Below, piece by piece: positions 35,511 to 43,267 of a stretch of DNA of 64,000 nt. Below the pieces are notes generated by a model. That model saw only the letters and a program-made list of their open reading frames with translations, had not been told where the DNA came from and made no database searches. Location of the stretch: the NCBI RefSeq assembly GCF_014648595.1, contig NZ_BMRK01000005.1, positions 103,972 through 167,971 on the forward strand, read 5' to 3'. The translations under genes and the position numbers were made by a program. Position 1 is the first letter of the stretch, and the number at the start of each line of letters is the position of its first letter. This DNA is from Nocardioides luteus (GTDB lineage: Bacteria > Actinomycetota > Actinomycetes > Propionibacteriales > Nocardioidaceae).

Positions 35511-36233
35511 GTGAACACCCCCAAGACCGTTGTGGCCGCGGCGATCCTGAGCGCCGACGGCAAGCAGGTGCTGGCTGCGAGGCGTACGTTCCCGGCCGAG
35601 GCGGCCGGTCGCTGGGAGCTCCCCGGCGGCAAGGTCGAGGAGAGCGAGACGCCCGAGGCGGCGCTCGTCCGCGAGATCGGCGAGGAGCTCGGCTGCCTGA
35701 TCGAGGTGCTCGACTGGATGCAGGGCGAGTCCGCGATCGGGGCGGCGGGCTCGACCACCGGTCGCCTGATCGCCGCGACCGCGCGCGTGGTCGCCGGTGA
35801 GCCGCGGCCGCGTGAGCACGACCAGGTGCTGTGGCTGGCCGCCGAGGATCTCGACTCGGTCGACTGGCTCGAGCCCGACCGTCCGTTCCTCGACCCGCTC
35901 CGCCACGTGCTCGGTGTGCCCGAGGAGGCCACCGTCCGCGGCATCTTCTTCGACGAGGACGACGCCCGCTCGGCAGCCGCGACGCTGGAGCGCGAGGGCT
36001 GGACGGCGAAGGTGAGCCGCGAGCGCTACCAGGGCGAGGACGACGACGAGGACCACCCGTGGTCGGTGGAGACCGACGCGCCGGAGCTGGTGCTGGAGCT
36101 GCTGGTGGACGAGCACGACGGCTGGCTGGACATCCCCGAGGGCCCTCCGGACGACTCGATCGCGCCGGAACCCGTCGAGCTTCCCGACAACCCCAAGCGC
36201 ATTAAGCGCCCCGACCTAGGATCGGGCTCGTGA
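35511..36233 (+). CDS. NUDIX hydrolase (MutT-like) with C-terminal extension
   Basis: A 240-residue protein. The N-terminal MutT-type NUDIX domain has the intact box GGKVEESETPEAALVREIGEELGC near residues 43-66 and VVAAAILSADGKQVLAARR before it, as in 8-oxo-dGTPase-like enzymes that clean the nucleotide pool. An unusual C-terminal part of about 100 residues (FFDEDDARSAAATLEREGWTAKV, then an acidic stretch) resembles no domain I know. The GTG start follows AACAAT by seven bases. The stop overlaps the mshB GTG (GTGA). Confidence 0.87.
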   Translation: MNTPKTVVAAAILSADGKQVLAARRTFPAEAAGRWELPGGKVEESETPEAALVREIGEELGCLIEVLDWMQGESAIGAAGSTTGRLIAATARVVAGEPRPREHDQVLWLAAEDLDSVDWLEPDRPFLDPLRHVLGVPEEATVRGIFFDEDDARSAAATLEREGWTAKVSRERYQGEDDDEDHPWSVETDAPELVLELLVDEHDGWLDIPEGPPDDSIAPEPVELPDNPKRIKRPDLGSGS

Positions 36234-37153
36234 CCTCTCAGAAGAGCCTTCTGCTCGTGCATGCCCACCCTGACGACGAGACGATCGGGACGGGGGCGAC
36301 GATGGCGAAGTATCTCGCGGAGGGCGCCCGCGTGACCCTGGTGACCTGCACCGCCGGCGAGATGGGCGAGATCCTCGTGCCCGAGCTCGCCCACCTCGCC
36401 GCCGACCGGGACGACGCCCTGGGTGAGCACCGCAAGGGCGAGATCGCCGACGCGATGGCCGCGCTGAAGGCGCCCGACGGCAGCGAGGTCGACCACCGCT
36501 GGCTGGGCGGCTTCGGCACCTACCGCGACTCCGGGATGACCTGGAGCGAGGACCGCACCCACGCCCAGCCCGACCCCGACGCCCGCGAGAACGCCTTCTG
36601 GTACGCCGACCTCAACGAGGCCGCCGACCACCTCGTCACGATCATCCGCGAGGTCCGTCCGCAGGTGCTGGTCACCTACGACGAGTTCGGCAACTACGGC
36701 CACCCCGACCACATCCAGGCGCATCGGGTCGCGACGTACGCCGCGCATCTCGCCGCCGTGCCGACCTACAAGAAGGAGCTCGGCGAGGCCCACGAGATCG
36801 ACCGGATCTTCTGGACCGCGATCGCGGAGAGCTGGATCCGCGAGGGGCTGCGTGCCGCCCGTGCTGCCGGGGACGAGGACGCGCTCGGCGGCATGGACCC
36901 CGAGGGCCCGCTGCCGATGGCGACGCCCGACGTCGACATCGCCGCGGCGATCGACGGCACCGCCTACGCCGACCAGAAGGTCGCCGCGATGCGTTCCTAC
37001 CCCACCCAGATGAACATGGAGGAGGGCATGTTCGCGATGACCAACAGCCTCGGCACGACCGCGTGGTCCCACGAGCACTTCCGCATCGCCAAGGGACGCC
37101 TCGAGACCGACCCGGACGGTGGCATCAGCCCGGACCTCTTCGCCGGGCTGTGA
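36230..37153 (+). CDS. mshB: MshB: N-acetyl-GlcN-Ins deacetylase of mycothiol synthesis
   Basis: A 307-residue zinc deacetylase of the PIG-L/LmbE family that removes acetyl from GlcNAc-Ins, the second committed step to mycothiol. LLVHAHPDDETIGTGATMAKY (HPDDE zinc motif, residues 11-31), CTAGEMGEI, and YGHPDHIQAHRVA match MshB rather than the sister mycothiol-S-conjugate amidase by length and by the RDSGM block. GTG 36230 overlaps the NUDIX stop, and TAGGAT seven bases before it suggests an extra leaderless transcript. Mycothiol marks the host as an actinobacterium. Confidence 0.92.
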   Translation: MTSQKSLLLVHAHPDDETIGTGATMAKYLAEGARVTLVTCTAGEMGEILVPELAHLAADRDDALGEHRKGEIADAMAALKAPDGSEVDHRWLGGFGTYRDSGMTWSEDRTHAQPDPDARENAFWYADLNEAADHLVTIIREVRPQVLVTYDEFGNYGHPDHIQAHRVATYAAHLAAVPTYKKELGEAHEIDRIFWTAIAESWIREGLRAARAAGDEDALGGMDPEGPLPMATPDVDIAAAIDGTAYADQKVAAMRSYPTQMNMEEGMFAMTNSLGTTAWSHEHFRIAKGRLETDPDGGISPDLFAGL

Positions 37154-37503
37154 GGCTGCTCGCCGGTCTGCTCCTCGGCCTCGTCGTCGGGGTCGTCGGC
37201 CTCGTCGTCGGGGTCGCCGCGGTCGCCGTACACCCGTGGTGGTGGGGCCTGCTGCTCGCCCTGGCCGCCTCCTCGGCGACGCTGGCCGCGCTGCCGCGGG
37301 GCGTCTCGAGGATCGCGTACGCCGCGGCCTGGGCGATCGTCATCGCGCTGGCCGCGACGCCGAGGCCGGCGGGCGGGTATGCCATCGCGGGCGACCTCGA
37401 GGGCTACCTGATGATCTTCTGGGCGGTGCTGATGATCGTGGTCGCGACGGCGACCGTCTCGAGGCGCCGGCCGCAGGCGGACGCGGCCGCTGGTGGAGAG
37501 TGA
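37150..37503 (+). CDS. Small integral membrane protein downstream of mshB
   Basis: A 117-residue hydrophobic protein with about four transmembrane helices (LLAGLLLGLVVGVVGLVVGVAAVAV, WWWGLLLALAASSATLAAL, IAYAAAWAIVIALAA, LMIFWAVLMIVVATATV). Small membrane proteins of this kind (DUF6113-like) recur next to mshB in actinobacteria, from memory. The GTG overlaps the mshB stop by four bases (GTGA), so it is translated with mshB. No catalytic residue is evident. Confidence 0.8.
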   Translation: MRLLAGLLLGLVVGVVGLVVGVAAVAVHPWWWGLLLALAASSATLAALPRGVSRIAYAAAWAIVIALAATPRPAGGYAIAGDLEGYLMIFWAVLMIVVATATVSRRRPQADAAAGGE

Positions 37504-37565
37504 CAAAGGTCCCAAGATGGGCTACGGCTTCGGCCCAGGGGGGTATAGGTTCTAGGCTCTCCCGC

Positions 37566-39974
37566 ATGTCCAATGACCCCGAGGCCTTCAAGGCCCCCGA
37601 GCCCGCGCAGCAGAAGGACGCGGCCGGGTTCAACGCCAGCCCGACTGGCGCGGACGATTCTGCTATCGAGACGATCATGATCCCGCAGATCGAGATCGAC
37701 GCCCGCGTCGCCGAGTCTGCCGGCTCCAAGCCTGTCTCGAACGTACCCGACGACGAGCCGGACGGCGCGACCAGGATCGTCGCGCCCGGCGCCGGCTTCG
37801 ACGAGGACGCGGACGCCGCCGAGGAGACCATGCTGCGCAGCACGATGCTGCGCTCGGAGCTCCCGAAGCGCGGGGAGATCCCGAAGGAGGAGAACTTCCT
37901 GTTCGTCTCCAAGAACCGGAAGTTCGCCCCCGAGCCGGACGCCGTCGAGTCCGACGCCGAGGTGGACGGCGACGCCGACACCGAGATGGCGCTCTATGCT
38001 CCGGTCAACGAGGGCGCTCCCGACTTCGACGACGAGCCTCTCGAGGAGACCGTCATGGGGGTCGGGCCGTTCGTCGTGCACGAGCCCGCACCTGCTCCTG
38101 TTCCAGCGACCCCGGGCGCGCCTGGCGGCCCTGCCGGCCCCGGCGGCCCGAACGGTCCGGTCGGCCCCGGCGGCCCTGGCGGCTCGGGAGGCTTCGAGCA
38201 CCCCGACTACGCCCAGCCGGTCGCACCCGAAGGCAGGCAGATCGGCACCGGCACCAAGATCGCTGCCGCGGTCGCCGGCGGCGTCGCGATCCTGGCCTTC
38301 GCCGGGTGGGCCGCTGCGTACGCAGTGGCGGGGGAGAAGATCTCCGAGGGCACCACGGTGGCAGGCGTCGACATCGGCGGTATGACGGCCGACGAGGCGG
38401 TCCCGCTCCTCGACGAGAAGTTCGCGCCGGCCCACAGCCAGCCGATCAACGTGACCGCCGGCAAGAGCAAGACCGAGATCAACCCGGCCGAGGCCGGTCT
38501 CAGCTTCGACGCCGAGGCGACGATCGAGAAGGCCGACGCCCGGCGCAGCTGGAGCCCGGTGAAGCTGTGGAAGCACTACACCGGCGGCGGCGAGATCGAG
38601 CCGGTCATCAAGGCCGACGACGCCATGATCACCAAGGTCGCCGCCAAGGTGAACAAGCGCGCCGGCACCCCCTTCAAGGACGGCGACGTCGTCATCAAGA
38701 AGGGCAAGATCAAGACCATCCAGCCGGTCGCCGGCGAAGGGGTCAGCGACGCGTCGCTCCGGAAGGCGCTCGCCGGGCAGCTGCTCGTCGAGGGCGACCG
38801 GGAGGCCGACGTACCTCTCGAGGAGCTCACCCCCGACGTCGACGAGGCCGACGTCCAGGACGCCGTCGACAAGGTCGCCACCCCGGCGATCTCCGGCCCG
38901 ATCACGCTCAAGTTCGAGAAGACCCCGGTCGAGCTCTCGCCGAAGCAGTTCGGTGACGCCATCCGGTTCGACCCGAAGGACGGCGAGCTGCGCGCCTCGG
39001 TCGCTCCGGCGAAGCTGAAGAAGGTGCTGAAGAAGGCGCTCTCCGACGACGCCGCCAAGCCGGTCGACGCGACCGTCAAGCTCGTCAACGGCAAGCCGAA
39101 GGTCGTCCCCGCCAAGCCGGGCGTCACCTTCAACCAGAAGGATCTGGAGACCGTCTTCCTCGACGTCGTCACCGCAGAGAAGGGTGAGCGGGTCGTCGAG
39201 GTGAAGTCGAAGGTCGCCAAGCCGAAGGTCACCACCAAGGAGGCCAAGGCCTGGGGCATCAAGGAGAAGGTCTCGACCTTCACCACCAACTTCCCCTACG
39301 CCGAATACCGCAACGTCAACATCGGCCGCGCCGCCGAGCTGGTCAACGGCACCGTCCTCGCGCCGGGTGACACCTTCTCCCTCAACGGCATCGTCGGGGA
39401 GCGTACGGCGGCCAACGGGTTCACCAAGGGCTGGATGATCCAGAACGGCGTCTTCCGAGAGGACTACGGCGGCGGCGTCTCGCAGATGGCGACGACGACG
39501 TTCAACGCGATGTTCTTCGCCGGTCTGCAGGACGTCGAGCACAAGGCCCACTCGCTCTACATCTCCCGCTATCCGATCGGTCGCGAGGCGACCGTCGCGT
39601 GGCCGTCGCTGGACCTGAAGTTCAAGAACAACACCAAGTACGGCGTGCTCATCCACTCCTGGGTCAACCCGGCCGGCCCGAACGGCCAGGGGTCGGTGAC
39701 CGTGGAGATGTGGTCCACCAAGATCTGGGACATCAAGGCCCGCACCGGTGACCGCTACGACTTCAAGTCGCCCGGCAAGCAGAAGATCACCGACGGCAAC
39801 TGCGAGAACACCGTCGGCGCCCCGGGCTTCTCGATCAACGTCTGGCGCGACTTCTACAACGCGGCGAACGGCTCGAAGGTCGACACCCAGACCTTCAAGA
39901 CGACCTACATCCCGCAGGACGAGGTCAAGTGCACCGACGAGTCGAAGAAGAAGCCTCCCGCCGACCCCAACTGA
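37566..39974 (+). CDS. VanW-family envelope protein with G5/PG-binding-like repeats
   Basis: An 802-residue envelope protein. Residues 1-215 are acidic and then Pro/Gly-rich (cytoplasmic); one membrane helix (KIAAAVAGGVAILAFAGWAAAYAVAG) follows. Two repeated YoaR-like putative peptidoglycan-binding domains (about 255-560) precede a C-terminal VanW domain with NIGRAAELVNGTVLAPGDTFSLNGIVGERTAANGF and GGGVSQMATTTFNAMFFAG. VanW proteins are linked to cell-wall and glycopeptide gene sets but their reaction is unknown. TAGGCT seven bases before the ATG indicates a leaderless mRNA. The last domain is followed by a Lys/Pro-rich tail. Confidence 0.9.
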   Translation: MSNDPEAFKAPEPAQQKDAAGFNASPTGADDSAIETIMIPQIEIDARVAESAGSKPVSNVPDDEPDGATRIVAPGAGFDEDADAAEETMLRSTMLRSELPKRGEIPKEENFLFVSKNRKFAPEPDAVESDAEVDGDADTEMALYAPVNEGAPDFDDEPLEETVMGVGPFVVHEPAPAPVPATPGAPGGPAGPGGPNGPVGPGGPGGSGGFEHPDYAQPVAPEGRQIGTGTKIAAAVAGGVAILAFAGWAAAYAVAGEKISEGTTVAGVDIGGMTADEAVPLLDEKFAPAHSQPINVTAGKSKTEINPAEAGLSFDAEATIEKADARRSWSPVKLWKHYTGGGEIEPVIKADDAMITKVAAKVNKRAGTPFKDGDVVIKKGKIKTIQPVAGEGVSDASLRKALAGQLLVEGDREADVPLEELTPDVDEADVQDAVDKVATPAISGPITLKFEKTPVELSPKQFGDAIRFDPKDGELRASVAPAKLKKVLKKALSDDAAKPVDATVKLVNGKPKVVPAKPGVTFNQKDLETVFLDVVTAEKGERVVEVKSKVAKPKVTTKEAKAWGIKEKVSTFTTNFPYAEYRNVNIGRAAELVNGTVLAPGDTFSLNGIVGERTAANGFTKGWMIQNGVFREDYGGGVSQMATTTFNAMFFAGLQDVEHKAHSLYISRYPIGREATVAWPSLDLKFKNNTKYGVLIHSWVNPAGPNGQGSVTVEMWSTKIWDIKARTGDRYDFKSPGKQKITDGNCENTVGAPGFSINVWRDFYNAANGSKVDTQTFKTTYIPQDEVKCTDESKKKPPADPN

Positions 39975-39975
39975 C

Positions 39976-40056
39976 GCCGAGTCGGCGCAACTGCCCCAGA
40001 AATACACGCCGAGTCGGCGCATCTGCCCCGAGATGTGGGGCAGATGCGCCGACTCG
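39976..40056. terminator. Direct-direct-inverted repeat with perfect hairpin between convergent genes
   Basis: GCCGAGTCGGCGCA-type repeats occur at 39976-39997 and 40008-40029, then inverted at 40037-40056. The second and third form a perfect 19-base stem with a seven-base loop (40011-40029 with 40037-40055). It lies between the convergent VanW and AspRS genes, so a bidirectional terminator is likely, although no T-run follows. The same repeat reappears at the right edge of the window. Confidence 0.8.
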
Positions 40057-40058
40057 AT

Positions 40059-41360
40059 TCAGGGAGTGAGCCGGTGGAGGTCGCGAGGAAAGAGAGTGAC
40101 CTCTCGGACGTTCGCGGCTCTGACGAGCCGCGCCACCCAGCGCTCCAGCCCCAGCGCGAAACCACCGTGCGGTGGCATCCCGTGCGCGAACGCCTGCAGA
40201 TACGAGGCGTACGCCGCCGGCTGCTCGCCGCGCTCGGTGATCGCCCGCTCGTAGTCGGCGAGCCGGTGCAGCCGCTGCCCGCCGGTGACGAGCTCCAGGC
40301 CGCGGAAGAGCAGGTCGAAGCTGTTGCTCCCGCCCTCCGATGATCGAGCCTGCCGGGACCAGGGGTGGGTGTAGAACGGCCGCTTCCGCATCGGGTAGCC
40401 CTCGACCGCGAGCAGGTCGCTCCCATGGGTCTCCCGTGCCCACGCGCCCAGGGCTCGCTCGTGCTCAGGTGCCAGGTCGGGCTCGTCGGCCGGGGCGCCG
40501 ACCAGCTCCAGCGCGTCGGCGAAGTGGACGACCGGGATCTCCGGCGGCACCACGGGGAGCTCGACGCCGAGGCGCTCGACCGCGTCCGCGGCGTACGTCT
40601 CGATGGCACGTCCCATCCCGGCGAGGACCTCACGGAGCACTGCGAGCACGTCGCGATGGTCGCGGATGAAGCCGAGCTCGACGTCGAGGCTGACGTACTC
40701 GGCCAGGTGGCGCACCGTGTCGTGCGGCTCGGCCCGGAAGACCGGCCCGGCCTCGTAGACCCGTTCGAAGATCCCGACCAGCTGCTGCTTGTAGAACTGC
40801 GGCGACTGGGCGAGGTAGGCGGGCCGGCCGAAGTAGTCGATCGCGAAGACGTTCGCTCCCGACTCGGTCGCCGACTCGACGATCTTGGGGGAGTGGACCT
40901 CGGTGAACCCGGCGGCGTCGAGGGTCTTGCGGAAGCCGCGCACCGATGCCGCGGCGAGGTCCCAACGGGCCCGGACGGCGGGGTGGCGCCAGGTCACCGG
41001 TGCGTGGTCGAGGAGCGCGGGCAGCGTGACCGTCGGCTCCGGGCGCCACAGTTCGACCGGCGGGGTGAGCGCGGGCTCGGAGAGCGCCGTGACCACCGGC
41101 GAGGCGACCTCGACACCTCCTGGGGCCTGCGGGGTCGCGGTGGCGATGCCGGTGACCTCGACCGGCGTCTCCTCCGGCGGCACCTGCTGTCCTTCGGCCG
41201 GCTTGACCACCACCTGCGCCAGGCCGCTGCGGTCGCGCAGGACGAGGAAGGTCACCGCGGCGAGCTCACGGCGACGGTGCACGTGCCCGCAGAGGCGGAC
41301 GGTGGATCCAGGGGTCGCCGAGGCGAGACGGGCGGCGAGCGTACGGTCTATCGGTTTCAT
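40059..41360 (-). CDS. aspS: Archaeal-type (AspS2) aspartate--tRNA ligase
   Basis: A 433-residue class IIb synthetase. The OB-fold anticodon domain (VRLCGHVHRRRELAAVTFLVLRDRSGLAQVVV) precedes the class II core with motif 2 GPVFRAEPHDTVRHLAEYVSLDVELGF (about 205-231) and motif 3 GGFALGLERWV (about 403-413). It lacks the bacterial GAD insertion of ordinary 590-residue bacterial AspRS, so it is the archaeal/eukaryal AspS2 type, which may be non-discriminating and also charge tRNA-Asn. TGGAGGAA before the ATG is the ribosome site and is buried in a T-box leader. A standard bacterial AspRS may exist elsewhere. Confidence 0.9.
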   Translation of the reverse strand: MKPIDRTLAARLASATPGSTVRLCGHVHRRRELAAVTFLVLRDRSGLAQVVVKPAEGQQVPPEETPVEVTGIATATPQAPGGVEVASPVVTALSEPALTPPVELWRPEPTVTLPALLDHAPVTWRHPAVRARWDLAAASVRGFRKTLDAAGFTEVHSPKIVESATESGANVFAIDYFGRPAYLAQSPQFYKQQLVGIFERVYEAGPVFRAEPHDTVRHLAEYVSLDVELGFIRDHRDVLAVLREVLAGMGRAIETYAADAVERLGVELPVVPPEIPVVHFADALELVGAPADEPDLAPEHERALGAWARETHGSDLLAVEGYPMRKRPFYTHPWSRQARSSEGGSNSFDLLFRGLELVTGGQRLHRLADYERAITERGEQPAAYASYLQAFAHGMPPHGGFALGLERWVARLVRAANVREVTLFPRDLHRLTP

Positions 41361-41530
41361 CGTTCCTCCAGGTGGCGAGGCCCTGGAGGTGTGGGCGGGG
41401 GCTAGGTCGCGGTGCCACCACACCTTCGCTGATGTCTCATCAGCCTCTCGTCGGTCCGCCGTACGCGCGGGCGCCGCTGTGCCCGTCGTCGGGGCGGAGG
41501 GTCGTCACTCCTCGGCGGCGCCGTCGCCGA
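41361..41530 (-). promoter_or_regulatory. Translational T-box riboswitch of aspS
   Basis: Read on the minus strand, the leader contains a short stem GAGG/CCTC whose loop carries GAC (41506-41504), a candidate Asp specifier. A perfect stem III GCTGATG-AGA-CATCAGC follows, then the T-box GGTGGCACCGCGACC (within 41405-41426). Downstream, CCTCCAGG can pair with CCTGGAGG and hide the ribosome site, while AGGTGTGG beside the T-box can pair with CCACACCT and free it. This is the sequestrator/antisequestrator logic of actinobacterial T-boxes that control translation. Confidence 0.85.
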
Positions 41531-41606
41531 TCGTAGGTCGCGCTCTCGGGACACCGCCAACGAGTTTCTGGTCGTGACGCGTGTCACATCACGTCGTTGA
41601 AGAGGC

Positions 41607-42446
41607 ATGCGCCCCTTCCTGCTGAGTCTCCTCGCCGCCGTCGCACTCGCCCTCGCCCCGGTCTCCGCTGTCGCCGCCCCGTCCGTCAGCGCCGCGCCGC
41701 GATCGGGGATCCCGCTGCCGGGTTCGCCCTACGGAGACCCGCTCGGCTCCAACGACTGGGGGTGCGCGCCCACTGCCGAGCGACCGACGCCGGTGATCCT
41801 GGTCCACGGCACCTTCGGCGACCGCCGGTCGCTGCTCGACCCGATCTCGATCGCGATGAAGCGCGCCGGCTTCTGCGTCTACTCGCTCGACTACGGCAAC
41901 CGCGCCACCGACGACATCCGCGACTCCGCCGCCCACCTGGGCGAGTTCGTCGAGCGGGTGCTCGAGGTCACCGACGCCGAGAAGGTCTCGCTCGTCGGCC
42001 ACTCCCAGGGCGGGATGATGCCGCGCTACTATATCAAGAACCTCGGCGGCGACGCATACGTCGAGGATCTCGTCGGTCTCGCCCCCTCCAACCACGGCAC
42101 CGCGATCATCCCCGACACCGGCAGCACCGACCCCACCGGCTTCTGCGTGTCCTGCGCCCAGCAAGCCGCCGGGTCCCAGTTCCTCGCCGACCTGAACGCC
42201 GGCGACGAGACCCCCGGGGACGTCTCCTACACCCAGATCGCCTCCGCCTACGACGAGATCGTCGTCCCCTACACCTCCGGCTTCCTGGCCGAGGGTCCGA
42301 ACACCACCAACGTACGCATCCAGGACGTCTGTGGCCTCGACCTGGCTGAGCACGGCCTCATCGTCATGAGCCAGGCCGCCATTCGCGTCACCCTCGACGC
42401 GCTCTCCCACGAAGGCCCGGCAACTCCCGGCCTGAAGACCTGCTGA
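41607..42446 (+). CDS. Secreted triacylglycerol lipase (class 2-like alpha/beta hydrolase)
   Basis: A 279-residue secreted lipase. A signal peptide (FLLSLLAAVALALAPVSAVA, cleavage near AAPSVSA) is followed by an alpha/beta hydrolase domain with the oxyanion block VILVHGTFGDRRSLLDPISIAMKRAG and nucleophile elbow GHSQGGMMPRYYIK. Asp in SAYDEIV and His in LAEHGLI are the likely remaining triad members. Three or more Cys suggest disulfides in the mature form, including the C-terminal LKTC. It resembles extracellular actinobacterial lipases acting on triglycerides or polyesters. The start is divergent from aspS, with GAAGAGG before the ATG. Confidence 0.9.
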   Translation: MRPFLLSLLAAVALALAPVSAVAAPSVSAAPRSGIPLPGSPYGDPLGSNDWGCAPTAERPTPVILVHGTFGDRRSLLDPISIAMKRAGFCVYSLDYGNRATDDIRDSAAHLGEFVERVLEVTDAEKVSLVGHSQGGMMPRYYIKNLGGDAYVEDLVGLAPSNHGTAIIPDTGSTDPTGFCVSCAQQAAGSQFLADLNAGDETPGDVSYTQIASAYDEIVVPYTSGFLAEGPNTTNVRIQDVCGLDLAEHGLIVMSQAAIRVTLDALSHEGPATPGLKTC

Positions 42447-42456
42447 CCCCCGCCCC

Positions 42457-42591
42457 GCCGAGCGGTCGCAAATCGGCGCCGAGACGTCGATAATCGACGC
42501 CGAGAGGTCGATCTCTGGCGGCGAGAGGTCAATGGGCTGACCTCTCGCCGCCGATTTCTGACTTCTCGGCGTCAGAATTCGACGGCTCGGG
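42457..42591. repeat. 21-base modular hairpin element C
   Basis: Modules of 21 bases start at 42457, 42478, 42499 and 42520 (GCCGAG or GGCGAG, two bases, GTC). The core GGCGAGAGGTCA at 42520-42531 pairs perfectly with 42538-42549 across a six-base loop, and two further inverted modules follow (42550-42570, 42571-42591). The left arm has one more module than the right. The right end supplies the last codons of the convergent tetR gene. Confidence 0.88.
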
Positions 42592-43186
42592 GCGGGGGTG
42601 GGAGGGGTGCGTTGGTGCCGGACGCCCGCAGGGCGTCGATCGCGAGGGCTGCCAGGCGGCGGGCGGCGGCCACCCTCGCGGGCTTCGAGGTGATGGCGAG
42701 GCCGCGGCCGGCGAGGAGTACGAGGACGAGGTCGTCGATCACGAAGTCGGGGCGGAGACGCCCTGCGGCCTGTGCCCGCCGGGCGAGCCCGTCGAGCTTG
42801 ACCAGGAGTGCGGAGCGGTGCTCGGCGAAGGTCTCGCTGGGCCGCTCGGCCAGGAAGGCGTCGACGAAGCCCTTGTTGGCGGCGTTGAGGACGCTGAGCT
42901 CCTCGATGACCGAGGTGAAGCCGTGCCACGGGTCCGGGTCGGCGCACCCTTCCTCCACGACGCCCCGGCATGTCCGCAGCTCGTCGTCGAAGACCGCTTC
43001 GAGGAGTGCCTGACGTGCCGGGAACCGGCGGTAGAGCGTCGCCGGCCCGACGCCGGCCCGGCGCGCGACCTCGCGCATCGTGACCTCCAGCCCCTGCTCG
43101 GCGTAGAGGGAACGGGCCGCCTCCAGGATCCGGTCGCGGTTGGTCTGCGCATCGGAGCGGAGCTTGTGAGGCAACGTCTCGGTCAT
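42572..43186 (-). CDS. TetR-family regulator
   Basis: A 204-residue TetR regulator with helix-turn-helix YAEQGLEVTMREVARRAGVGPATLYRRFPARQALL and a C-terminal domain of the SACE_7040/TetR_C_33 type (HRSALLVKLDGLARRAQAAGRLRPDF). GAGAGAC precedes the ATG at 43186. It is divergent from a quinone-oxidoreductase-like gene, and a strong palindrome lies between them, so local autoregulation with repression of that oxidoreductase is expected. Its last codons fall within the repeat element C. Confidence 0.93.
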   Translation of the reverse strand: MTETLPHKLRSDAQTNRDRILEAARSLYAEQGLEVTMREVARRAGVGPATLYRRFPARQALLEAVFDDELRTCRGVVEEGCADPDPWHGFTSVIEELSVLNAANKGFVDAFLAERPSETFAEHRSALLVKLDGLARRAQAAGRLRPDFVIDDLVLVLLAGRGLAITSKPARVAAARRLAALAIDALRASGTNAPLPPPPRAVEF

Positions 43187-43205
43187 GTCTCTCACTTTCT
43201 GGAAG

Positions 43206-43221
43206 CGGACGCAGGCGTCCG
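43206..43221. promoter_or_regulatory. TetR operator between tetR and the oxidoreductase
   Basis: CGGACGC and GCGTCCG form a perfect seven-base inverted repeat separated by AG, a typical palindrome for TetR regulators of this subgroup. It is 20 bases upstream of the tetR start and 47 bases upstream of the oxidoreductase start. Confidence 0.8.
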
Positions 43222-43267
43222 TTAGCGTCGCCAGCGTACGTCAGGCACAAGCGTGAGAGAGACGAAG

